Assembly (NCBI GenBank): GCA_007922195.1
Contig: ML682121.1
Coordinates: 2,009,382 to 2,073,381, forward strand
DNA from: Podocnemis expansa
Taxonomy: Eukaryota > Chordata > Testudines > Podocnemididae
Reading direction: 5' to 3'
Length of the DNA: 64,000 nt
The position numbers and the translations under genes are program-made. Numbering within the stretch: the stretch's first letter is position 1; each line of letters begins with the position of its first letter. Below the pieces are notes generated by a model, which made no database searches, was not told the DNA's origin, and saw only the letters and a program-made list of their open reading frames with translations. Below, in pieces: positions 49,680 to 64,000 of the stretch.

Positions 49680-50150
49680 AAGGTGAGTGGTAACTCCTTC
49701 CCCACAGATAGTCCCGGGGTCTCAGCGTCATGTCCCGGCAGAGAAAGGGGGGATTGGGGAGCAGGAGCAGGCGGGACAGGGAGCGGAGCAGGCGGGGAAA
49801 TGTGCGCACTAGCAGGACCCACCGCGCTGCCCCACCGCAGCCTCCCCACGGGGCTCCTGACCACGGCTGTCGGTGCCTTTTCTGCAAAGCAGGGGCAGGA
49901 AGAGGCGGGTCCAAATCGGGCCTCCTCCTGCCCAAAGTGGCTCCCATAGGCTGGTTGGGACGGTCGGGGATGGGATTTTCTCTGGCCGGGCAAATTTTCT
50001 CTCGTCCCGGCTTGTGCCGAAGTGGCTGCATCATTTAGGAGTGTGAGAGCTGCTGGAGCCCAGCCCCATTTCATTGCAATCTGGGGTCTGGGCTGCTCGT
50101 CCCAGCTGGATCTGCCACTGCTGGGGCAAACCCGCGCCCCTCATCAGCGA
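49680..50150. other. GC-rich stretch, no gene assigned
   Basis: CpG-containing sequence with overlapping frames on both strands. The long minus-strand frame over 49,069-50,034 runs through a transposon and the TRIM-like exon in another frame, so it is not a gene. A small CpG island for the TRIM-like gene is possible. Confidence 0.3.
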
Positions 50151-50156
50151 GCGCAG

Positions 50157-51328
50157 ATGCTGGTGCGTCTACACTTGCAGGGGAAGTCGAATTCAGGCGG
50201 CTTAATTCGACTTCACCTACTCTGCAGGCATTTTCTTAAGTTGAAATAAGGAAAAGCTAATTGGACTTATTTAAAAACCTCCTTTCACTTCTAATGAAAG
50301 GTTAATTCAGCTTTATGCAGGGCTGAGCTAAGTCAGCTTTAGTCTTCCTAGGGCTGGCGACAAGGGAGCCCCACGTGGCTCCCTGGCAGAATGGAGCAGC
50401 ACAAGGCTCTCTTTTGCTGGGGGGCCACACACGGCTCCCACTGTTTCCTTCTTCCCAAACCGCCAGCTCCCAGCAAGACAGGAGCCGTGCCATGCTTCCT
50501 TCTCCCCAGGATCTGCGTGAAAGTGCCCCATGGGGTATCCTCCTGGCTGGCAGGGAGGGTGACCTGTCTCCCCTTATCTAGGGAGCAACTGGCAGCTGTC
50601 TTCACTGGCTCTCCTGGGACAGGGAAACCTTTGGGGCTCCCCTGTCCGGGGAGGACAGCCACCAGCAGCTCCTGGGACAGGGGAGCCCCAGAAGAGTGCA
50701 CCAGTGGCTCTTTTCCCCAGGAGCCCCAGAGGCTTCCCTGTCCAGGGAGTATGGCAACCGCTTCTCGGTGCTTCCCTGTCCGGGGAGGCCTGGCAGCTCT
50801 TTCTCATGGCTCCCTGGACAGAGGAGCCAGAGTGTATGGTTCTCCAGGCCTCCCTGCCTGGGGATCCCCAAAGGTTCCCTTTTGCTAGGGAACTACAGCT
50901 CCCTTCTTGCCAAGGAGCTGTGGGTCCCAGGGAGAAGGGAGCTGTGACCCACTTTGGAGTCATGGCTCTTTCAGGTTGAGTTAGAGCAGGGGTGGCCAAA
51001 CTTATGGAACTCAAGAGCCACACAAGTTGATTATTAAACCTTCAAGAGCCACACTGAGGCATATAGCCATATACTTTTACCTATTAAATTGATTTGCTGA
51101 CGTTCTTCCGCAAGCCGCACTTTTTTGTTCAAGAGCCCCATGCGGCTCCTGAGGCACAGTTTGGCCATGTCTGAGTTAGAGAGTCTAATATAGACTCGCT
51201 AATTCAAATTAATAAATCCTGCTTTAATTCAAATTAGGAGTCGAGTGAAGACTCTCTAATTCAAAATAATTAATTTAAAGTCGAATTAGTTAAGTTGAAT
51301 TAACCTTTGTAGTGTAGACATAGCCAAG
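50157..51328. repeat. Large GC-cored inverted-repeat transposon with nested hAT
   Basis: It starts 'gcgtctacacttgcagggg' and ends 'tagtgtagacatagcc'. The core has the same 'ggggagccccagg' type repeats as 13,053-14,482, in opposite orientation. A hAT element is nested at 50,986-51,172. Confidence 0.65.
50986..51172. mobile_element. hAT element, 187 bp, with perfect target duplication
   Basis: Flanked by the exact 8-bp direct repeat gagttaga at 50,978-50,985 and 51,173-51,180. Termini are 'gcaggggtggccaaact' and 'agtttggccatgtct'. Confidence 0.9.
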
Positions 51329-52555
51329 GGGAGCAGGAATGGGGCACAGCCTGGCAGGGGATGCCATAAGCCAATCCAATCCCCTAAAAAATTCTCTCTG
51401 CTTCTACACCATTACTGTGTAACTATCAAATATATATGTAGAATACATGGTTTCCCCTTTCTCTCATAAACCTGACTGTTCCCAGGGCCACTTTAAGACA
51501 GAGACTTTAGGGGCTGCAGCCCTGGCCCTGCCAAAAAGGGGGTACCATGGCCCCCAAAATCTAGCCCCACTGACATGTTGTCACTGCCCTCCAATTGCTC
51601 TAGACCACTCAGCCCAGGATTGGATAGGAGTGCTATGGACTGCAATGTCCGGTGGCCCGTCCTGGAGCAATGCCAACCCTCCAGACCCCAGAGGAAGCCT
51701 CCAAAGAAGTGGAGCCCCCAGCACTCCTTGGGGCCCTTCCTTGGTGTTCGCTGTGATCATGGAGCCCCTAACCCCACACCACAGCGCTGTGGGGCTGGGT
51801 GGGCCCCAGCCCCAAGGCATAATGCCCCCAAAGTGGTGGTAGGGACCATAAGGTTGAGAAGCCCTGCACCCCCTGAGCCTTCATCCAGCCATGACGATTC
51901 CCCTAAGCTACTCGCTGAAAAGACCCAATAGTGTCTCTGATCATCAATTAAAAATCTCCAGAACATTGGGATGGTTTCTTACCTATTTTATTTATAGTAA
52001 ATTGTCCTTGCTTAGGTGGGAAGGTGTTGCTCTGAGACAACTTCTAATTGTGAAGAGGGTTAGTGGGATTTCAACAAGCCCAATCTTTTCTGCTGCTTCG
52101 TTTTTTTATTATTAACAATTATTTTGAAATGTTTGGCTTAACCGTGATCTTCTTAACTGGTTGTCTTGCCATTTATGGCCTATATTTTCCTCTTTCCTTG
52201 TCTCCCCTCCCCCTGTTCTTTATGTCCTTGTTACGGCAATAGAGGAGAATCTTCAGCCGGTAAAACGGGCACACTTTTCTTCCCCACTTCCTCCCTGTCA
52301 CGAGTGAGCCTAGTGCACACGCTGACTGCCACTGAAATTAGAACACAGAAGACAAGGGGATCCAGAGGCACGTTTTAACGCCTTTTGACTTGCTCGAAGG
52401 ACACAAGACTGGCTCCCGTAGCTCACGCTCCTTGTATTCCCCCAGGAAGGCTGAAGGAGCTGCTGGGATTGGAGAGGTTCTCCTGTTCCACCGAGAATGA
52501 GCTCAGAACCACAGGCGACTGAAATTCAACGGATTTTGGCAAAGGGAAAAAGCAT

Positions 52556-52627
52556 TGCATTGGCCGGGAATCGAACCCGGGTCAACTGCTTGGAAGGCAG
52601 CTATGCTCACCACTATACCACCAATGC
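52556..52627 (-). tRNA. tRNA-Gly (anticodon UCC)
   Basis: Minus strand: acceptor stem GCATTGG pairs with CCAATGC, the A box TGGTATAGTGG and B box GGTTCGATTCC are intact, and the anticodon arm is CTGCCTTCCAAGCAG with TCC. Discriminator base A is at 52,556. A T-run (TTTTT) follows within 10 bases as a Pol III terminator. No intron. It closely resembles vertebrate tRNA-Gly-TCC, with a covarying pair in the acceptor stem. Confidence 0.95.
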
Positions 52628-52756
52628 CACCCTGAAGATACCTTCTGCTAGGTGCCACCCATACTTGCCAAAGTGAGTCATTCCCACATAGCTAAGAAAA
52701 AGAAGGGATGGGCCGGAAGCATCACGTCACCTGTTAGTAGAGGTAGGCTCCAAGAG

Positions 52757-53005
52757 GCTATGTCGACATTAGGAAGAGTTAGTTCAAACTTGTTAGTTTG
52801 AACTAATAAGTTTGAGGCTAGTTCGAACTAACCTCAAACTCATTAGTTCGAATTAACGATGTGGACTAGTTTGAACAAATGTTAGATCGAACTAGTCCAC
52901 TGTGTTGGTTTGAACTAACTGCCCTTCGCTCAAACTAAGGGTTAGTCCTACTCTCTGCTGTACTTAGTTCAAACTAACGCTCAAACTAAGCACACAGTTT
53001 GAACT
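52757..53005. mobile_element. GTTCGAAC-rich palindromic transposon, truncated
   Basis: It starts 'ggctatgtcgacatt' and consists of 'tagttcgaactaa'-type palindromes. The complete version is at 54,226-54,611. Confidence 0.65.
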
Positions 53006-53013
53006 AACCGGCA

Positions 53014-53464
53014 GGGCCAAGGTATTGCTTCTGAATAGCTCTTACCACCACCTAACTCCCCTTCTCCAGACAACCTTTTGCTGAATGGTTGCAGGAGGTA
53101 AGGCCAGCGATCTGGGTAATGGGGCCTTCAGGCCAGAGACAATTTCATCTTCCCTGAGAGCCACGTGCGGTGCTGTCACCTCCTGCTGCATCCCCTGGGC
53201 CCACGGGGTGCTGCATGAGCCACTTATGTGGCCTCCAGGTTTCCCACACACCATAGCTGCTGTCGGCTGAGGCTGGTGCTCAGTCCTTGGGCTGCCTGGC
53301 CCGTTCCAGCGCTGAGGTGGATGGGTGGTAGGATGGTCGGGCCAGAGCTTGAGTCTGCACTCCAGGTGGGGCAGACAGGTGCTCCAGGGCTGGAGCTAGG
53401 AGCCTGGGGTGTGGGCAAGACCTGGCACGCAGACCAGCTAGGTTTCCCACCATATTACTTCCAG
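53014..53464. other. Spacer between the two duplicated segments
   Basis: Single-copy within the window, GC-rich. I see no gene or known repeat in it. Confidence 0.5.
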
Positions 53465-54483
53465 GAAATTGTCCTTGCTTAGGTGGGAACCTGTTGCTCT
53501 GAGACAACTTCTAACTGGGAAGAGCGTTAGAGGGAATTCAACACGCCCAATTTTTTCTGCTGTTTTGCTATTTTATTATTAACAATTATTTTGAAATGTT
53601 TGGCTTAACTGTGATCTTCTTAACTGGTTGTCTTGCCATTTATGGCCTATATTTTCCTCTTTCCTTGTCTCCCCTCCCCCTGTTCTTTATGTCCTTGTTA
53701 TGGCAATAGAGGAGAATCTGCAGCCGGTAAAACGGGCACACTTTATTTTCCAATTTCCTCCCTGTCACGAGTGAGCCTAGTGCACACGCTGACTGCCACT
53801 GAAATTAGAACACAGAAGACGAGGGGATCCAGAGGCACGTTTTAACGCCTTTTGACTTGCTCGAAGGACACAAGACTGGCTCCCGTAGCTCACACTTCTT
53901 GCATTCCCCCAGGAAGGCTGAAGGAGCTGCTGGGATTGGAGAGGTTCTCCTGTTCCACCGAGAATGAGCTCAGAACCACAGGCGACTGAAATTCAACGGA
54001 TTTTGGCGAAGGGAAAAAAAGCATTGCATTGGCCGGGAATCGAACCCGGGTCAACTGCTTGGAAGGCAGCTATGCTCACCACTATACCACCAATGCCACC
54101 CTGAAGATGCCCTCTGCTAGGTGCCACCCATGCTTGCCAAAGTGAGTCATTCCCACATAGCTAAGAAAAAGAAGGGATGGGCCAGAAGCATCACGTCACC
54201 TGTTAGTAGAGGTAGGCTCCAAGAGGCTATGTCGACATTAAGAGGAGTTAGTTCAAACTTGTTAGTTTGAACTAATAAGTTTGAGGCTAGTTCGAACTAA
54301 CCTCAAACTCATTAGTTCGAATTAACAATGTGGACTAGTTTGAACAAATGTTAGATCGAACTAGTCCACTGTGTTGGTTTGAACTAACTGCCCTTAGCTC
54401 AAACTAAGGGTTAGTCCTACTCTCTGCTGTATTTAGTTCAAACTAACGCTCAAACTAAGCACACAGTTTGAACTCACCGGCGG
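53465..54483. repeat. Duplicated segment with tRNA-Gly, copy 2
   Basis: See copy 1. A handful of substitutions separate the two over about 1 kb, so the duplication is recent relative to the KZFP paralogues. Confidence 0.9.
54025..54096 (-). tRNA. tRNA-Gly (anticodon UCC), second copy
   Basis: Identical to the first copy over the mature sequence. It has the same discriminator A and a T-run of seven right after the gene. Both copies look functional. Confidence 0.95.
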
Positions 54484-54611
54484 TTACTAGTTACCAGTTC
54501 GAATGAAGGAATTCCTTTGTTCGAACTAATGAAAGCCTCACGTAGGCAGGTAAAAAGTGAGTTTGAATTAAGCCTCCTTAATTTGAACCAACTTGCTAGT
54601 ATTGGCACAGC
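54226..54611. mobile_element. GTTCGAAC-rich palindromic transposon, complete
   Basis: Inverted ends are 'ggctatgtcgacatta' and 'tagtattggcacagcc'. The interior consists of 'agtttgaactaa' palindromes. Confidence 0.6.
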
Positions 54612-54913
54612 CAGAGTGACTGAATGATTGGAAAGCAGAATCTAGAAAACGGGGGGGGGGACATGCGTTCATCCCCATCGCTCGCCTTCAAGAAGGCTAG
54701 TGAAGGTATGTTGCCATGATAGCAAACCATTTCTGAGGCATCTCCTTTAAAAGGGAGTATTGGCGTTTGTTCCTGCTACATACAGGAGGGTTTGGTGTCG
54801 ATGACCCCAATCTTGTGGCTTTGCCGGGATGAAGGATTCAGGCTGTGACTGTGCTGAAGAAAGGAGATGATTTTAGAAACGATGGCTAAGGCATCCCGTA
54901 GCATTTTTAAAAA

Positions 54914-55030
54914 CTGACAAATTTATTGATCGCATGAGGGTTTGTGGGAGGAAAATCCTATCTTCAGAGCGCCCGATGAAATGGAATTTTCTCCCACGAA
55001 TGCTCATGCGATCAATAAATTTGTCAGTCT
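54914..55030. repeat. Fold-back of Penelope-like 3' ends
   Basis: Perfect 24-nt arms at 54,914-54,937 and 55,004-55,027 ('ctgacaaatttattgatcgc' and its inverse) enclose two opposed copies of the tail. The adjoining MITE starts at 55,034. Confidence 0.75.
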
Positions 55031-55033
55031 TTA

Positions 55034-55285
55034 AGGCCATGTCTACACTTGCAAGTTAGTTTGAACTGAGGCGGCTTAATTCAAACTAACTTAGTCCCTG
55101 CCTACACTAGGCTTTCATTACTTCAAACTTAAGAAGTCTTAAATTTAAACTAACGAAAGCTTAGCTCAAACTAGTATGACCTGCCATTTAGTTTGAACTA
55201 AGGATGATGTGGATGCAGATTAATGCTTAGTTTGAACTTCATAAGTTCAAACTTATGTTGTTAATTTGAACTAAGACGTTTGAGT
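55034..55285. mobile_element. TTTGAAC-rich palindromic transposon
   Basis: It begins 'ggccatgtctacacttgc' and contains many 'agtttgaactaa' repeats. It borders the 3' flank of KZFP-4. Confidence 0.55.
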
Positions 55286-55515
55286 TATCGAATCTCTTCC
55301 ACTTGGAGCTGATGGAGATTCTTGCCAGGAAAGATATATACATGGGACAAAGAGGTGAGAAGATGATGGGATTCACCCCAAAGAAGGGGAAGCTGCAAAA
55401 AGTAAGACTGGTCAGCTCTCTTGCAGTACCAGACTGAGATAAATGGTGTGAATAACTTCAAATTTCCCTGCATAGGAAGTTGCAAAAATCTTAAAGAAAA
55501 AAAACCCCTCTTTTC

Positions 55516-62001
<6,486 letters not shown>

Positions 62002-62084
62002 GGATGTTATTCTGCAGCCTGCCAGGATAAGAAGAGCAACATGGGAGATTTTAGAACAGGCTTTAGTTAATTTCCTTCAAACTA

Positions 62085-62279
62085 ACATGTTTCTATTGGG
62101 CTAGTTTGAGCTACAAATGCAAATTAGTTCGGACTAAGCTGTTAGTTCAGACTAACCAGCCAAAGTAACTACAAAAATTTTTAGTTTGAACCAGGCATAG
62201 CCTAATTTAGACAAGGTTCAAATTAGTTTGGACTAAGTTTGCTTAGTCTGAACTCATTTGCTAGCGTAGACATAGCCCG
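62085..62279. mobile_element. Inverted-repeat transposon fragment upstream of KZFP-4
   Basis: It contains 'aaattagttcggactaag' repeats and ends 'gctagcgtagacatagcc', the same terminus as at 51,312-51,327. Confidence 0.5.
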
Positions 62280-63275
62280 TATCTATAGAGGATAGGACAA
62301 ACAGTAACTAGCATAATTTGCAGCAAGAGAGATTTAGGTTAGATATTAGGGAACATTTTCTTACTATAAAGATGGTTAAGCATTGAGAAAACTGCCAGAA
62401 TCCTCATAATTGGAGGTCTGTAAGAAGAGGTTAGAAAACATTTTAATGGAGGAAACAAATGATTCTCAATGTGGAGATTTAAACCTCACCAATCTCCAGT
62501 ATGAAGAAAAACTCGAAGCAACAGATTCCCTCCAGAAAAGGAGACGTTGCTGGAATTAAAAAGTCCACAAGTAACACCTCCAAGCCTGAGAGGATTTTTA
62601 ACCAACATTTGACAATTTTGTGGACAAAAAGGCAAAAAATCTGTGACACTTGATTAGGATTCAGAAAGGAAAGTGAGGCAGGGAGAAATATGGGATCAAT
62701 TTCCTGAGACGAGAGAGGAAAGTGTAGGATTTTATCTTTAGCATATAATCAGGAAAGAAGTAAAATTTGGGTAAATTTTTCAATAATTTAGTGACACAGG
62801 AAAACAGGGGACAAGCTTTGCAAGGAAAGATTCCCTATTTGTTTTTCTGAAATAGACTAACATGGCTCCCACTTTGGTAGACTAAGGAGTAATCATCTGA
62901 AATTGCAGCCGGGAAGGTCTAAGTTGGATCTTAGGAAACACTTATCAATCAGCGGGCAGTGACGCACCAGAATGGGTTACCAAGGGTGGTGGTGGGATTT
63001 GCATCCTTAGGGGTTCTTAAGATCTGGCTTGACCAAGCCCTAACTGGGAAAATTTTGTTGGGGCTGGTCCTGCTTTGAGCAGAGGTCGTGGACCAGACAT
63101 TAGATGACCTCTTGCCGTCCCTTTCAACCCTCATCTTATCCTCATGATTTAAGGACATGAATAAGTCATCCTAGAGGTTTATTGCAGCAGGGGATGGATG
63201 AGAGTCCCTGACCTGCACTGCGCAGCAGGTAGGACTAGATCATATGGCTTCCTTCTGACCCCCAAGTTTAGGATT
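62280..63275 (+). repeat. CR1 LINE 3' fragments with a PLE scrap
   Basis: CR1 text at 62,310-62,450 ('agagatttaggttagatatt') and 62,900-63,275 ('gaatgggttaccaagggtgg', 'ggactagatcatatggcttc' and 'cttctgaccc'). A PLE tail end ('gaaatagactaacatggc') is at 62,820-62,878. 62,460-62,815 is unclassified. Confidence 0.6.
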
Positions 63276-63526
63276 CTGTGAGAGACAATGGGGCAAACTG
63301 GGGAAGATTTTAATCAGTGTTCATAAGAGAAGTGACAAAACCAGCTAAGATTACCCTACCACCATGCCACCTGGAGGGAATTTCCTGCCTGCAGGGAGAC
63401 CCCTTAACCTACCAACCTTTCCCTTTCTTCTCTGGCTTCTTTTTCATCCTTTCCCTTCCTGACCCACCCCAGGTGCACTCAGGGGACAGCGGGCTGGAGG
63501 ATGCGGGCTTCTTCCCTCCTTGGTAG
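63276..63526. other. Unclassified sequence
   Basis: CT-rich sequence with one frame of 69 codons and no recognisable motif. No gene is called. Confidence 0.35.
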
Positions 63527-63792
63527 GGTTACCAGATGTCAGGCAAAAGGAGGACATGTCCTCCTTTTTACCTTCATGTCCTCCGTCCAGCACACATTTT
63601 AAAAATACGTGATTTTGTCTGGCTTTTTACAGACAGGGGTTAAAGTATGCTGGAATGCCCCGAAACACCTTATTTTTAGGCAGAAGCCTTCCAGGGCCCC
63701 CCTAAAAATAGAAAATATTACATTAATACTACATTTTCTCCATGTGTCCTCCAAGGTCCTCCTTTTTATGCTTTGGTATCTGGCAATGCTAC
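63527..63792. mobile_element. Inverted-repeat transposon, inverted partner at 49,410-49,677
   Basis: Ends 'tagggttaccagatgtc' and 'tatctggcaatgctac' are inverted matches. The interior 'ggaggacatgtcctcc' is palindromic. Confidence 0.7.
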
Positions 63793-64000
63793 TCCTTGGA
63801 CCCCCAGCTCCAGGTGGGAGCTGGGGGGCAGCAGCTGAAGTTCCCATTGCTTTTAATGAAAGCCCCAGCTCCTTTTCACAGGTAAAGAAACACAATAAGG
63901 GAGCAGATTCCCAACTGATGCTGCAAGAGAGGGATTTCCCTGTCACCCCCTCCCATAGTCTCCCCCTAATTTCCCAACACCTCCCGCAGTTGTCAGCTAG

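Larger units (their letters stand above)
51999..53013. repeat. Duplicated segment with tRNA-Gly, copy 1
   Basis: Nearly identical to 53,465-54,483. Both hold a 70-codon frame that is probably not a gene, the tRNA and the start of an inverted-repeat transposon. Copy 1 stops inside that transposon. Confidence 0.9.

Noticed and set aside
49069..50034. 321-codon minus-strand frame
   Set aside because: It runs through a transposon and crosses the TRIM-like exon in another frame, so it is a chance frame in GC-rich DNA.
52166..53845. Two nearly identical 70-codon frames (52,166-52,378 and 53,633-53,845)
   Set aside because: Their similarity is explained by the recent tandem duplication. There are no motifs or other support for coding.

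Overview
The window is vertebrate genomic DNA, most likely from a turtle or another non-avian reptile. The evidence is a cluster of KRAB C2H2 zinc-finger (KZFP) genes whose leader exon reads like chelonian KZFPs, CR1 LINE copies with a recognisable reverse transcriptase, abundant Penelope-like element (PLE) 3' ends, one copy keeping a GIY-YIG region, and many short hAT-type and other inverted-repeat transposons. The species call is inference from this repertoire. Two runs of N (400 and 885 bases) are assembly gaps.

Layout. 1-0.3 kb: tail of a hAT transposase. 2.2-5.8 kb: KZFP-1 on the minus strand, with its 3' flank back to about 1.1 kb and its 5' flank out to about 6.7 kb. 7-8.9 kb: PLE fragments, an assembly gap and G-rich tandem repeats. 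11.8-18.3 kb: KZFP-2 on the plus strand, head-to-head with KZFP-1. Its finger array is cut off after three fingers and continues in frame into a retroviral aspartic-protease-like sequence. 18.3-24.65 kb: decayed retroviral sequence and a possible LTR. 24.65-25.7 kb: the original 3' flank of KZFP-2, recognised by its match to the KZFP-1 flank. 26.1-26.5 kb: an integrase relic. 26.5-32.3 kb: repeats. 32.4-32.8 kb: a CpG-rich promoter-like island beside the second gap. 33.7-42.3 kb: paralogous 5' flank and KZFP-3 (plus strand, ten fingers and a decayed tail). 42.3-47.9 kb: repeats, including a PLE nested in a CR1. 48.2-49.4 kb: two minus-strand exons resembling a TRIM coiled-coil region. 50.1-51.3 kb: GC-rich inverted-repeat transposon. 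52-54.5 kb: two tandem copies of a segment carrying tRNA-Gly(UCC). 55.5-62.0 kb: KZFP-4 (minus strand, nine fingers). 62-64 kb: CR1 and small transposons.

All four KZFP genes share one plan: a leader exon, a 127-bp KRAB-A exon, a 114-bp second KRAB-region exon and one terminal exon carrying every finger. Splice phases agree and all four concatenated reading frames are open. KZFP-1, -2 and -3 are close paralogues that share kilobases of flank, so insertions can be recognised by paralogous empty sites. By family knowledge the proteins should be nuclear DNA-binding repressors that act through KRAB and TRIM28/KAP1. The most unusual object is KZFP-2, a KRAB-zinc finger-retropepsin-like fusion frame that stays open for about 220 codons beyond the fingers, while the retroviral sequence downstream is full of stop codons.
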